Below are positions 1 to 11,244 of a stretch of 64,000 nucleotides of DNA, one piece after another; position 1 is the stretch's first letter; every line of letters begins with the position of its first letter. Location: positions 1,302,001 to 1,366,000 of the forward strand of contig JAESUZ010005543.1 of assembly GCA_017311185.1 (NCBI GenBank), in the 5' to 3' direction. A program made the translations under genes and the position numbers. The stretch is from Proteles cristata cristata (lineage: Eukaryota > Chordata > Mammalia > Carnivora > Hyaenidae). The notes under the pieces were generated by a model. That model was not told the DNA's origin. It saw only the letters and a program-made list of their open reading frames with translations, and did not search any database.

Positions 1-1640
1 ATCCAACACTGACCATGCATTTTGAAGGTTCATATCAGGTCTAGCTCACAGGTAGTTTTCATGGCCTGGAAAGCAACCAAGTGATTTTAAGTGTATCCTC
101 TCCATGATTTTCAATATTCCAGCCCTACATCTTTGGAGTGCTGCAAAGAAGCTTATATAAATTTTATACAACATCGGCTTCCAACCCATGCATTGTCCCA
201 CACTGGATTTTAGGCCATTTGGATCATGGTATGGAAAGAATGTTAAGAAGCTTCTGTTTGCCATAATTGAAAATGCCTCCGGGACTGAATTTCAGTAGGA
301 GTAGACCCATGCTGCTGTCAATAAAAGGGAAAGGGAAAAGAAAGCCCCTCTGTAGAAAAGTAAGCGGATTCCCTACCCAGTAGAAATGAGGGGTTGTATC
401 ACCCTGGGCTCATTTAGAAATAGCCTGAAGGGCACCTATTCTTTCTTTATGGCTTTTCTAAGGGTTAAAGTAAATAAAAGTTGCTTAAATTGAGTTGGTG
501 AGAGACCTCAGGTCTCAGAGTTGTAATGAACGCTGTATGCCAATGAGAGCACAGGCGTCCTTGCTCTTACATATCCCTGTGATGGCAGACTTTGCACACT
601 TGAAAACAGTGCTTCTGCAGAGGCAGAGACATGGGAGCAGCTGACACTACGTTCCCAATGTGTCTAAGAAACCTGAAGGATGCTTACAGACCAATGCAAA
701 TTTCATTAAACCGAGTTTATGTGTGGCCTTTTAATTGAGATTCATCAAATCCTGTATAATCGTAACCTTTTATATTTTAATTGTGTGGACAATGAATGGC
801 AGTGTCTTATATCTGCAGGGAAATCATTCATTTTACTCGCCATTCTGCACATGGAGGAATCTAAAACGCCTGATTCCTCAGTAAAAATAATCTCGTACTC
901 TCCAAGTATTTGTTGATTTAGAGAGACTTCTTTTTGAGGATTGAAGCAATTGATTTTATATAGGAAGTGCTTCCATTGAGAGGAGTCCTGTGAGAACACA
1001 GGGTGAATGCTTTGGAGCACCCCAGAGGTTTCCAGTGAGAAAAGCGGGGACTCTGTGTATGTGTGTTGCAGGGGACCCAGGGCACTTTGAACTTGGTCTC
1101 AGATTGAGGATAGCCACCCTGTGTGCATCAATGTCAGCATCCTGGAGGATGCCTTTTGTCAAAGCATGGGGAAAAACGATTTCCCACAGCACAAATAAGA
1201 ATGAAGATTTGCTTTTCAAATATCAGATTATATGAGAATGCCAGCATCATTCTGCTCCTAAATGTTTTTCTCTTTAGGCTTATATGTGCAAACAGAAAAA
1301 AAAAATCCTCTCTCCTAAGGGTAAATCAGTTAGGGTTTTCCTAGTTTCCTTCCTTTCTCACTTTAATTTTGCCACTTTGCAAATTGAAGTTGTGGGGGGA
1401 AAAGCAAGATTAACATTTTATGAATTTCCAGAATTTCCTATAATAATTAGGGTACTGCATTTATTGCAATATATGCAATAAAATAGGGTGTCACAACATT
1501 GTAGGAGAAGGAAATATATTATTGAAATAAAGCGAAATATGAGATTTCATAAGCAGCTGATTTAAAAATTAGGATTGGTAATTGCCTTACTTTTGGGACT
1601 GGGAAAAACTTACAAAATCTTGGTTGCTCTGCCTCCTTCA
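1..1640. other. Unannotated unique-looking DNA
   Basis: No gene and no repeat that I can name. Short open frames on both strands lack splice context, codon bias or recognisable domains. Two small inverted repeats stand out: a 7-bp arm palindrome at 502-516 and an AT-rich hairpin at 1461-1481. Confidence 0.5.
1461..1481. repeat. Perfect AT-rich hairpin, 8-bp arms
   Basis: TTATTGCA (1461-1468) and its exact reverse complement TGCAATAA (1474-1481) enclose a 5-nt loop. No adjacent gene or repeat end suggests a role, and chance is possible in AT-rich DNA. Confidence 0.6.
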
Positions 1641-1656
1641 TTAAAATGCCAAGTTA

Positions 1657-1782
1657 GGGGCTCCTGGGTGGCTCAGTCAGTTAAGTGTCTGACTTAGACT
1701 CGGGTCATGATCTCACAGTTCACGAGTTCGAGCCCCACATCAGGCTCAGTGCTGACAGCTCAGAGATTGAAGCCTACTTCAG

Positions 1783-1816
<34 letters not shown>

Positions 1817-1874
1817 CCTTCCATGCTTGTATCCTGTCTCTCTCTCTCTCAAAAATAAGTAAAATATTAAAAAA
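1657..1874 (+). mobile_element. Can-SINE (SINEC_Fc-like), full length
   Basis: A tRNA-derived head (CTCCTGGGTGGCTCAGTCAG) with box A and a box B-like GTTCGAGCC is followed by a (TC)n tract at about 1785-1813 and the tail CTCAAAAATAAGTAAAATATT. Perfect 16-bp target-site duplications, TTAAAATGCCAAGTTA, lie at 1641-1656 and 1875-1890. They prove a retrotransposition event and fix both ends. It is non-autonomous and would use L1 proteins. Confidence 0.96.
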
Positions 1875-1890
1875 TTAAAATGCCAAGTTA

Positions 1891-2636
1891 AGGAGTAATT
1901 ATTTTTGTAGGAAACTTTAAATTTATACATTTTGCCATGATAGTGCATTGAGTATTTTAAGGGGATAATTTTCTTTGAAGAAATGATGGCCTTAGGGTTA
2001 AAGTCCAACATCAAAAAACATCTGAAAGTGTAGGCAACAAAAGGAATTTTAAAAGTTGGAACAAATGAAGTCACCCATTTGTTTCTAACGAAAATTATGT
2101 GCATTCTCCTCCTGTGGCTCCAGTTTCATTCACACTAAATGTGAGAACAGATAGTGTAATTGACAGTTAAGTCTATTACTTAAGATTTTGCCTTTTGTAT
2201 GGGCGTGTGGGATGTGAGTTATGCATTAGAAGTTGTCACTATTGTTCTTAAGTGCATATTCCCCAGCATCCAGCATTGCTCTCATTTGGGCTTTTTATTG
2301 TTCTCTGCCATTTATTTCTCAAGGTATGTACTCATTAGTAAGTTAAAGTTTTCTGTTTTTTTTTTTTTAAATTTAAGGCAAATACATGTTGCTGAAAATA
2401 ACTTTCCTAAAACCTATTTTTCAAAGTTTCTATGTCTGAAACTTTGATGTGTTTTATAAAGTATGAATGACCCGAGTTAAAGATTATGTGAAAATGTTAC
2501 AAAATAATATACTTATCTCCTCCCGAATCGCTTCCTATGTTTTCCTATAAAAGATGTAAATGTTGAAGCAGGTATTTCTTCTAGACTTAAGACCAGGAGT
2601 GTTTGTTTATTTGTTTGTTTGTTTATATCCAAGTTA
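1891..2636. other. Unannotated AT-rich DNA
   Basis: No gene or nameable repeat seen. It contains a T-run near 2351-2363 and a short (TTTG)n tract at about 2608-2624 just before the LTR. Confidence 0.5.
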
Positions 2637-2642
2637 GTTAGC

Positions 2643-3391
2643 TATGGGGAATAAGCTTAGGAATTCCCTGGGCTTTCACCAATGGGTTAGCAAGGCATAA
2701 AGAATTACAAAGCCATAGGATGCTCTTACCCAAGCTAGTTAGACAAGAATAGGCCCCCCAGAATAGAGTGAAGGGAGGGGGACAAAGGCCCCCAGAATAG
2801 AGGAGGGGGCAAAGGCCCCCACTACAAAAGTATATGAGGTAAGCAAGATTAGGCAGTTAGGGCGAAAGCACCCCCAACTTAGTACTATATCAGAAAGCTG
2901 CTTTCATAGGAAGGAAGGACCAAATTAGGTAAGCAGATAAATAGGGCTATAGGCCTCTGCACTGTGAGTGATGCTGCCCAGAGTGGAGCTGATTAACAAA
3001 AGAAAAGATGCCTTGTTAACCCTGAGGTTACTTGCCCTATCTGTCTTATCCCCTAGATAAGATAAACTGACACAATGCCTCCTGTCTGCCATTAACAACC
3101 ATTTGCCCATCTATCCGGTGCCAGGATTTTGTTTTATACTGATCCAAACTCCAAACACCATATATCTTCAAAACCCCCTTTCCCTCATGCCCATGAGTTA
3201 ATGCTCACTGATTCATTGTCTCTTTGTGCATGCCCATCACATTTGTAAGCCTTCTGATCTTAATAAATATGGGGCAAGAACGCTTATTTGGGGCTCTTGT
3301 CTTTTCCTGGACATTAGCCGTCTCCCGTTTTTAATCCTGCATCTGCTCTCTTGCTGGTCAAGGGGGAACTTTAGATTTAGAGTCTATAACA
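2643..3391 (+). mobile_element. Solitary endogenous retrovirus LTR
   Basis: This 749-bp segment is flanked by the 6-bp repeat GTTAGC (2637-2642 and 3392-3397) and ends in ...TATAACA, as LTRs do. The 5' end reads TATGGGG rather than TG. A polyadenylation signal (AATAAATATGGGG, near 3262) is followed by a U5-like stretch. The U3 part carries a degenerate repeat of the AGGCCCCC/GAATAGAG unit (about 2750-2825). No gag, pol or env sequence adjoins it, so it is read as a recombined solo LTR. Class is not certain: the 6-bp TSD hints at class II, but U5 looks class I-like. Confidence 0.75.
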
Positions 3392-3432
3392 GTTAGCATA
3401 TAGTGCAATAATGCTTTCAAGAGTAGAATCCA

Positions 3433-3473
3433 GTGACCCATCCCTTACATGTAACACCCAGTGCTTATCCTGA
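3433..3473 (-). mobile_element. Short antisense L1 3' UTR scrap
   Basis: The stretch CCCATCCCTTACATGTAACA followed by CCCAGTGCTTATCC matches the carnivore L1 3' UTR in antisense, and resembles the start of the longer copy at 22130-22390. Only about 40 bp is recognisable. Confidence 0.5.
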
Positions 3474-3599
3474 GACCAGGAGTACTTACATTATTACATG
3501 GAACTCGTCAGGGTCATGTGTCACAAACATGTTAAAGAGTGGGAAATCTGGACAGCAAAAGAACATGATGTCAGACAAATATGCCTGTATGTCAGGGCT

Positions 3600-3785
3600 G
3601 AAACTTACTGTCTAGGTAACCTTTAGCCTTCATGAACCTCAATTACTTTCTCGGTAACATGGAGATAATAATATATCTGTACCTGCTTCCTAGGGTCATT
3701 ATAACAGACTGGATGGAATGCCTTAGGTCAACATTTTGCGTAGTGACTGGACCATTGTGGGTTCTCAACAAATTGTAGCTAGTTC
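3600..3785 (+). repeat. MIR SINE relic
   Basis: Degenerate match to the MIR core in sense: cleaved blocks resembling 'cctcagtttcctcatctgtaaaatgg' (3636-3668) and 'gataataatatatctgtacc' (3664-3683), followed by the usual weak 3' part. Family-level recognition only. Confidence 0.6.
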
Positions 3786-4004
3786 TTTCCTTTCTCCTAA
3801 GGCTACTACTGGTGTCAGTACCCTTGATTGTCTATCTTCTGTTTTCATTAATTTAAAACCAATTATTTTTCTTTTATTTTTATTGTGAAATAGGAGAACC
3901 ATTATAAATGGATGGTAACTTTACAGTGGGTAGGAATACAAATGGGTTCAACCTTTTACATGACACTCCTGTAATATATGTGAGGGCCTTAAAATCTGCA
4001 TCCT

Positions 4005-4221
4005 GGGGCGCCTGGGTGGCTTAATCGGTTAAGCGTCCAACTTTCGCTTAGGTCATGATCTCGCAGTTCGTGGGTTCGGGCCCCGCGTCGGGCTCTGTGC
4101 TGACGGCCAGCTCAGAGCCTGGAGCCTGTTTCAGTCTGTGACTCCCTCTCTCTCTGACCCTCCCCTGCTCACGCTGTCTCTCTCTCCTAGAAATAAATAA
4201 AACATTAAAAAAAATTAAAAA
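4005..4221 (+). mobile_element. Can-SINE, full length, CpG-rich and probably young
   Basis: The head is GGGGCGCCTGGGTGGCTTAA and the tail is AAATAAATAAAACATT followed by A-rich DNA. Perfect 14-bp TSDs, AAAATCTGCATCCT, lie at 3991-4004 and 4222-4235. It keeps many CpGs that normally decay quickly (box B region GTTCGTGGGTTCGGGCCCCG), which suggests one of the younger copies here. The B-box GGTTCGGGCC is intact. Confidence 0.97.
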
Positions 4222-4538
4222 AAAATCTGCATCCTTTACAACTTCTTTATAATAAGGATTTGATCAGAGAAATGCATAAATATTTATGTAGTATTATTTA
4301 TAATGCTGAGGAATTGGAAGCAAACTAAGTGTATATAATTAGGGGATTGGTTAAAGACTATTTAGGACATGCCCATAATGGAATATCTTGAAGCTATTAA
4401 AAATAATCTTTCAGAAATTTATACATTCATATGGAATGATGATCATTCTATATTATTAAGAGAAAGAAATATATAACAAAACTGTATTAACCAAGTTAAA
4501 AGTATTTTCACAATTTAATTTAAATAAATATCTAACTT

Positions 4539-4729
4539 GGGGCACCTGAGTGGGTCAGTTGGTTAAGCATCTCATAGTTCATGGATTCCAGCCCTGTGTC
4601 GGGCTCTGTGCTGTGCTGATAGCTCCGAGCCTGGAGCCTGCCTTGGATTCTGTGTCTCCCTCTCTTCCTGCCCCTTCCCTATTTGCACTCTGTCTCTCTC
4701 TTTCAAAAATAAATAAACATTAAAAAATT
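4539..4729 (+). mobile_element. Can-SINE, internally deleted
   Basis: The head GGGGCACCTGAGTGGGTCAG leads directly to CATCTCATAGTTCATGG, so the middle of the tRNA-related part is missing. The tail is CAAAAATAAATAAACATT. Approximate TSDs (AAATAAATATCTAA near 4522-4535 and AAATAAATATGTAA near 4731-4744) flank it. Confidence 0.9.
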
Positions 4730-4860
4730 AAAATAAATATGTAATATATCAGTTGATATCTGTAGACAATAATTACTTTCTATTTTGTATATTTTGTTAT
4801 TGTCTGTATATTGAAAAACAAGCAAGTATTATTTATGTTTGCTTATTTGGGAAAATGTCC

Positions 4861-6057
4861 ATTATTTTAAAAATCATTTCATTAATATATAAAATTATTC
4901 AGGTAGCACATGCTATTTAAAAGTTCAAACAATGCAAAATGTAAAAGTAAGAAATGGGAGTTAATTCCTCCACTCATAGGTGTTTCATTTATATGCGGTA
5001 AAAAGCAATAATTTTTTTTCCATTAATAAAAATAATCAGACCCTTACTAATATAAATCGTCATCATGAAAGCAAGAAGTAGAAATAGAGCATAGTAGAGG
5101 CAGTTTACTGCCTAAATTTGGTTGACGAAGCCAAGATATTCTGAGAACCATGACTGTCATTGTTAACTTCTCCCTCTCTGATGCTACCCTTGGAACTTCA
5201 TTTGAAGCTTTAAATGAATTCAGAATAAAAAACTTGTTGGGTTGGCAAAGAGCTTTCCTAATATGCAGAACACACATGCCCACCCATTGTGTAAAATTGC
5301 ACTGACAAGATCCTATTGGAAGCTTGCTGAGCCCCAGTTAACTGTAATGTATGCGAAACTACCTAGACTGAACCAAGAGGTGCTGTATAGAAAGGGTCTG
5401 CAGGAGATTTGGCTAAACACAGCCAAGAAATCACACCTGGTTTGAATATTCATAATCACAGTTAAGGTTGCTTTCTCTTAATTGACACAGAATCTCCTGA
5501 AGGATGTCTGTTAACATAAGCCTCCTGAAGGGCAAATGCATCCAAGTATATGTGGCAGGGAGCAATGTTCATTTTTGGTCTTAGATTACATTAAGCATAA
5601 ATGGATCTCAAGGGATTTTAATCATGTAGGAACAGAAAATTACCCTTTTTAGCAGTTTTGGGAAGTAAGGCATCAGTCAGATATGTCATCATTAGTTTAC
5701 CTACACAGGATGTTATCACTATCAGCAAATGGTATTTTGCCACTTTGTGTCCTATTGATTAAGTTTCCCTCTCTCTGAGCCATCTTTCATTTGAGGAACA
5801 TGAGATATGTACAATCTTCACAGGAAGCTGCCTACCTGAAGAGTCTTGTGTTAGGGGCCTTCATACCTTAACACAGGCCAGGGTGAGGGGCCAGGGCACT
5901 GCTACAGTCACCAAGCTTGGGATTTGCCTTTCTACCTCATGCAAGCCCCTCTGAATCTTACCTTCTACATCTGTGAAATGTGGAAAATTTATTTGTAGAC
6001 ACCATTTGTAGTGCCTGGTGGCACTCCACTAAGAGCAGAAAACTAATGCAATTATAG
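4861..6057. other. Unannotated DNA
   Basis: No gene or nameable repeat. Open frames at 5047-5283 (-) and 5242-5445 (+) overlap head to head and resemble no family I know. Confidence 0.4.
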
Positions 6058-6070
6058 GGTCTGTATTCTT

Positions 6071-6153
6071 TTTTTTCTTTTAAGTTTATTTATTTATTGA
6101 GAGTCGAAATCAAGAGTCAGACACTTAACTGGCTGAGCCACCCAGGTGCCTCT
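6071..6153 (-). mobile_element. Can-SINE remnant with large internal deletion
   Basis: Only the tail (TAAGTTTATTTATTTATTGA in antisense) and the tRNA-like head (GGCTGAGCCACCCAGGTGCC) remain, joined in about 80 bp. TSDs GGTCTGTATTCTT at 6058-6070 and 6154-6166 match exactly (13 bp). It is therefore a bounded insertion, and the CT-rich middle was lost before or after integration. Confidence 0.9.
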
Positions 6154-6166
6154 GGTCTGTATTCTT

Positions 6167-8078
6167 GGGACCTGTAACAATCAGAAGGTAATATGTATGA
6201 GGCAGGGAATATAGGGACTGTAAGTATAATTCCTTAGTTCATTCTTCAGGGTTGTGGTGAATGAGAAGGGCTCAACTAGTTCAAACATCAGTACTATAGA
6301 CGTTTTTTATGATTTTCCTGTGGAAGCTGCAAAGTAACCAACAATATAAGATAGCGTGCTATAAGTGTTCCATTGTTTCAGATATAAAGGCTTCTCGTGA
6401 ATTTTGTGATGCACCCAACATGCTTTCAGCTTGTAGAAGACATCTCAAGAAATGAGCTCTTGGGAAAATAACTGCCTATAATCTTTTTTTTTTAGTTCAT
6501 TTCTTCTCATTTTTTTATCTTGGTAAATCACTAGAAAATATTTAAGGTAAAAGTGTTGAGTAAATGAAGAACTCACACATAAAAAAAACACCTCTCCTTT
6601 AAAATAATTGAACATGGAAAATTGTTTCCTATGATTTTATGTAAATGAAATCCTTTGAATCAATCACTAATATGAAAAATCTAGCTAATTGAATATGAGG
6701 AGGTTTTATGTTTCAAATTCCTTAATATGCTCTTTCCCGCACATGTTGTAAACTTTTTCTTTAACATCTGAAACTCTGGGAAACTGTCCATAATCTTAAA
6801 AGTACTTAGTTACTTGCTCTCTGCCATGCTGTCCATTTTCTCATTGAAAAAATGTATCTGCCATATAGGTTAAGGTAAAAAAAAAAAATCAAACATGGAA
6901 TGAAATAAAACCCAGTTACTTATCTAGAAGTCCTCCCTAATATGTAATATTTTCTATGATTAAAGCATATAATATCTGGATTTTTCATGAATCTTTACAT
7001 TTTTAATCTGGATGTCTGGAGACTGCTTTAGTTGCTCCTAGGAGGGATTATACCACCAATGCAGAAGCCTAGATAAGTGAGAGCCCAGGTTTTAAAAGCT
7101 GATAAAATGATAGTGACTTTTCAGGACTTGATGAAACATAGAGATGAAACATAAAATATAATTTAAATGAAATTGTACAAAACCTCAAGCGTGTAGAACA
7201 CCATGTATCCTTCCTTCTTGGGCCTCACTCTGTAGGGAGTAGGGGGTGTGCGCTGTGCAGTTTGCAACAATACCATTTGAAGTCATTGTGGCTTTTCCAC
7301 CTTTTCATTCCAGCACCAGGATGCGGGAAGCTTTTTCAGCTTTCAGCTTCAGAGTATCTGTAAACCAATCTGCGGGGAATGAACAAAAGCATAAAAGTGG
7401 AAGGAGTAGGGAAGCTAATCAAGGGTTTTTTACTTTTTCTCAAATGCATTTCTCTTTGGAATATACCTGACTCTTTCCTTTCCTTGGTGGTGATTTCATT
7501 CTGGGATGATCATGCACTGACGCTGTTCATTCTGCCATTGCTACATCTGCCGTCAACCACACGGCACAAAATTACTGCATGATAATTCAGCCTCTCACTT
7601 AGGTATGCTTCCTGTTAACTTCTCATTTCAGGATGAAAGCTGGTTTACTAAAATGACATACACTTTCAGATAGCATCTCTACAATTTTACCTCTCACTTC
7701 CTGAGTCAAATTTCCTCTACTGACTAGTTGGAGTAAGAACCAAATAAACTACAGTGTTGGCATACTCACGCTCTGTCAGGTGTCATCTTACTGAACAGTG
7801 AAAGGTGATGCCTGAGATATTCTTTCATTTTCATGGTGGTTTGGAGAATTCCTGGTCATCGACTTTTCTGACCAATTTTTGTCCTGATTTTAGTTCCTGC
7901 TTCCATTTCCTTTGGTCAAAATCAGATTATTACAAATTTTCCTCTATTCCTACTGTGAAATTCAGGAACGATGTCCCACCGATGTCAGGATAGGTGATAA
8001 TAAGCAGAGAGAAAATAGACTTTTAAATCATTTGATTTTACCACATTTCTCCATGATTAAGACATATTTCAAACATAG
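6167..8078. other. Unannotated DNA
   Basis: No gene, nameable repeat or regulatory cluster recognised. Open frames near 7246-7582 and 7805-8100 overlap in several phases and look like chance openings. Confidence 0.4.
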
Positions 8079-8088
8079 AGAACATTTC

Positions 8089-8286
8089 TCTTCTTTTTAA
8101 TTTATTTTTATTTATTTTTAAGGGAGAGACAGTGGGGGAGGAGCAGAGAGAGAGGGAGATACAGAATCTGAAGCAGCCTCCAGAGTCCAAGCTGCCAGCA
8201 CAGAGCCCAATGCGGGGCTCGAACCCATGAACCATGAGATCATGAGTCTAAGTCGGATGCCTAACTGACTGAGTCACCAAACACCC
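8089..8286 (-). mobile_element. Can-SINE, antisense
   Basis: It reads from a T-rich tail (TTATTTTTATTTATTTTTAA) through GA-rich DNA and GGGGCTCGAACCCATGAACC to a degraded head (GAGTCACCAAACACCC). Likely TSDs AGAACATTTC (8079-8088) and AGAATATTTC (8287-8296) differ at one base. Its head end is part of a later 39-bp tandem duplication. Confidence 0.9.
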
Positions 8287-8345
8287 AGAATATTTCAAAG
8301 AATGTTTGAGTCCCCCGAGACACCCAGAATATTTCAAAGAATGTT
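8281..8345. repeat. 39-bp tandem duplication at a SINE end
   Basis: The 26-bp string from ACACCCAGAATATTTCAAAG onward occurs exactly at 8281-8306 and 8320-8345, a period of 39 bp. The unit includes the last bases of the SINE head plus the right-hand TSD and flank, so the duplication happened after the SINE inserted. Confidence 0.9.
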
Positions 8346-8399
8346 ATATACAATGTAGACCTTTTGTTTTACTTGCTTTAAATTTGAAAAGTGAAATAA

Positions 8400-9345
8400 A
8401 AATTTATAGATAAAGTTAAGACTACCTTGGGTACCTTTCCCCAATCCATTTACTCTCCCTTCCTTTCTTGAGAAAAGCCCAAGTTAGTATCTATCATTCC
8501 AGATTTTTACACAGTAACTAAAACTACATGTATTCACAAATAATACATACCACTATTCTGCATATCTTCTAGATTTAAACAAATAACGCATCATTCAATA
8601 ACTCACTCTTTTCTTTCAATTCTTGTTCTGCAAGTAGTCCATGATGATACATGTGATTCTAGTCCAGTCTTTTTAACAGTTGTATAGTGCTTCACTGAAT
8701 AAATATATCATGATTTACTTTACCCTTTCCTTCTGGGAGACATTTAGATTAAACAAAGTCATAATAAACATTTAATGTCCGTGTACTTTTTAAGTCCCCT
8801 GGGAAAAAGTATCTCTAAGAATGGCTGAGTATTTTCATTTTAGCTTTATAAGATATTGCTAAATTTTTCTCTACAGTTGATATGCCAATTTATCCTCCCT
8901 TCACTGGTTGTAAGTTTTGTATTTCTCCACTTCCACACCAAATATTAGGCTTTTGTAATTTTTCACCAAATTGGTGACTGTGAAATGATTATCTCATTGA
9001 GGTTTTCAGCTTGTGTTTTCCTGGATACTAGTGAGGTTATGCACCCATTTTATTTCTGTTGGCCATTTGGGTACCCTCCTTTGGGAATTCTTTTTCTTTT
9101 TCTTTACTGCTTTTCTACCAAATAATTTGTATTTTTTTCTACATATGTTCTGGACCTGCATGAGTTACAAATATCTTTTTGCAGATTGAAGCTTTAAAAT
9201 AATTTTTTTGTTTATGGTGTGTTTTGTTGACAGAAGTTTCTATTTTAATGAATCAGATGTATTAGTCTTTTCATTTGTGGCTGGCACTTTTTATACTTTC
9301 CTTAAGAAGAATTTCCATAAAATATCATAGTTTCCCATTTTTATT
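8400..9345 (-). mobile_element. Old antisense L1, ORF2 end/3' UTR
   Basis: Blocks in the usual antisense L1 order are seen: TTTTTAACAGTTGTATAGTG, AGACATTTAGATTAAAC, TTATCCTCCCTTCACTGG, GATTATCTCATTGAGGTTTT, TGGATACTAGTGAGGTTATG and TTGTTGACAGAAGTTTCTAT. This is the L1M-type region around the ORF2 stop codon. Many substitutions show it is old, and no reading frame survives. Confidence 0.75.
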
Positions 9346-9346
9346 A

Positions 9347-10690
9347 AAAAATTTTTAATTAATAGACTTTATTTTTTAATAGCAGTTTTAAGGTTCACAG
9401 CAAAATTGAGGGGGAAGGACCCAGAGTTCCCCATAGATACCTCTTGTCTTCATACATGTACAACTTCCCCGATTATTGACATCCTACTCTAGGGTGGTAC
9501 ATTTATTACAATCAATAAGTGGTACATGTATTACAATCACCCAAAGTCCTTAGTTTATATTAGGGTTCACTCTTTTTCTTTTCATTAGGGTTCACTTGGT
9601 GTTGTACATGTTATGGGTGACAATTATAGAATAACATGTATCTATCAGTGCACTGTCTGCAGAATAGTTTTCACTGCCTTAAAAATCTTCTGCACTCAGC
9701 CTGTTCATACCTCCCTCCATTCTAATCTGAGCAACCACTGATCTTTTTACTGTCTCCATAGTTTTATCTTTTCCAGAGGGTTGCCTAGTTAGAATCATTC
9801 AGTATGTCATCTCTTTGGATTGGTTTCTTTCACTTAGTTACATATGTCTTTTCGTGGCTGGATAGCTCATGTCTTTTTAGCATTGATTAATAATCTGTTG
9901 TCTGGATGTACCACAGTGTATTCATTCACTTACTGAAGGACATCTTAGTTGCTTTCAAATTTAGTTATTTGCTTTCATATTTAGTTATGAATAACTATGG
10001 ATAGAGTTGCTACGAAAATCTATGGGCACATTCTCATGTGGATATAAGTTTTCAATTCATTTAGGTAAGTACTAAGGAGAGTTCTTCCAGGATTATATGT
10101 TAAGAGGATGCTTACTTTTATCAGAAACCACCAAAATGTATTCCAAAGTGGCTGTTTTGCATTTTGCATTCCCACCAGTAGTGAATGTTACTCCACATCC
10201 TCAAAAGCATTCGGTGTTGTCAACGTTTTGGATTTTGGCCATTCTAATTGATGTGTAATGGTATGTTATTGTTATTTTCATATGTGATTGCCTAATAACA
10301 CATGATGTTGAACATCTTTTCATATGGTTACTTTTCATGTGTGTCTTTTTGATGAGGTGTCTATTGGCCATTTTTAATTGGGTTGTTTTCTTTTTTTTTT
10401 TTTTATGTTTATTTATTTTTGAGAGAGAAAGAGACAGAGTGCAAGCAGGAGAGGGGCAGAGAGGGAGGGAGACAGAATCTGAAACAAGCTCCAGGCTCTG
10501 AGCTGTCAGCACAGAGCCTGAAGTGGGGCTTGAACCCACGAACTGTGAGATCATGACCTGAGCTGAAGTCAGAGGCTTAATCGACTGAGCTACCCAGGCG
10601 CCCTGGGATGTTTTCTTATCATTGAGCTTTAAGAGTTTCTTGTATATTTTGTATAGCAGGCTTTTATTAAATGTGCCTTTGGCAAAAATT
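9347..10690 (-). mobile_element. Second antisense L1 3' end, split by a SINE
   Basis: A new L1 3' end starts with ATTAATAGACTTTATTTTTT and GGTTCACAGCAAAATTGAGG, then proceeds through GCATTCCCACCAGTAGTGAA and CATTCTAATTGATGTGTAAT toward ORF2. A Can-SINE (10391-10604) interrupts it. Small local duplications occur at 9496-9539. Non-coding relic. Confidence 0.8.
10391..10604 (-). mobile_element. Can-SINE, antisense, in L1
   Basis: T-rich tail, GAGAGAGAAAGAGACAGAGT, GGGGCTTGAACCCACGAACT and head GAGCTACCCAGGCGCCC. TSDs GGGTTGTTTTC (10380-10390) and GGGATGTTTTC (10605-10615) differ at one base and split the L1 sequence cleanly. Confidence 0.95.
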
Positions 10691-10839
10691 TTATGAATCC
10701 CCAAGAGTATATCGCTATTAGATAGAGAGAGAACAATGATTGCAGCAAGAGAATATAAACAATCAAGAATGCTTATGTTGGAGAGAGTTCAGGAAGATCA
10801 GTGTTTTCCAAAATTCAGCATATATACTACAGATATGGT

Positions 10840-11212
10840 AATTGTAGTCTTCAGATGACTCTAGCCAGAGTCAGTCTGCCTGATCTTAGCCACATGCAGG
10901 ACTCTGAGTGAGAACCATCCAGTTCAGTTCAATCAGCCCCTAGAACAATGACACATAAGAGTAGTAGTATTGTATCACTGTTCATTTTTTAGCTCATAAA
11001 TTGTATTATGGTTATATAACGAATTAGCATTAACAGAATTTGGTGAATGGTATATAAAAGCTCTCTGTGCTATTTTTGCAACTTTAGCATGTATCAGGTG
11101 ATTTCAGATTAAAACCCCTGAAAGTGAGACATAATTATAAATGTTGTTTTATGTCACTAAGATTGGAGTAGTTTACTTCACAGCAATACATAACCACAAA
11201 ACTAAGGTAAAA
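10840..11212 (+). mobile_element. MLT1-like LTR relic with an inserted L1 3' scrap
   Basis: The end TGTTGTTTTATGTCACTAAG ... GTAGTTTACTTCACAGCAAT resembles the 3' end of MLT1 (MaLR) LTRs. The 5' part (GTCTGCCTGATCTTAGCCAC, GAGAACCATCCAGTTCAG) also fits. About 11020-11125 (GGTGAATGGTATATAAAAGC, TTTTTGCAACTTTAGCATG) looks like a sense L1 3' end inserted within it. Ancient and non-coding. Confidence 0.55.
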
Positions 11213-11244
11213 TATTGTCCCCTGAAGCTCATAGGGATGGGGAT

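Larger units (their letters stand above)
3880..4860 (+). mobile_element. Old sense L1 3' region, split by two SINEs
   Basis: Text such as GGAATTGGAAGCAAACTAAG, GGGGATTGGTTAAAGACTAT and ATAATGGAATATCTTGAAGC follows the order of the sequence downstream of ORF2 in old mammalian L1s (L1M type). Two Can-SINEs (4005-4221 and 4539-4729) are inserted in it. Edges are approximate, and no coding capacity remains. Confidence 0.65.

Noticed and set aside
1785..1850. (TC)n microsatellites as independent loci
   Set aside because: These and those near 19410, 25834, 27011 and 43500 are internal parts of SINEs, so they are reported with them.
4005..4080. tRNA-like sequences with A and B boxes
   Set aside because: These are SINE heads derived from tRNA; none folds into a complete tRNA with an acceptor stem and anticodon arm in place.
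10201..10704. 167-codon antisense frame
   Set aside because: It reads through antisense L1 and an inserted SINE; the peptide AWVAQSIKPLTSAQVMISQF is the usual SINE head translation that recurs at many other SINE copies in the window.
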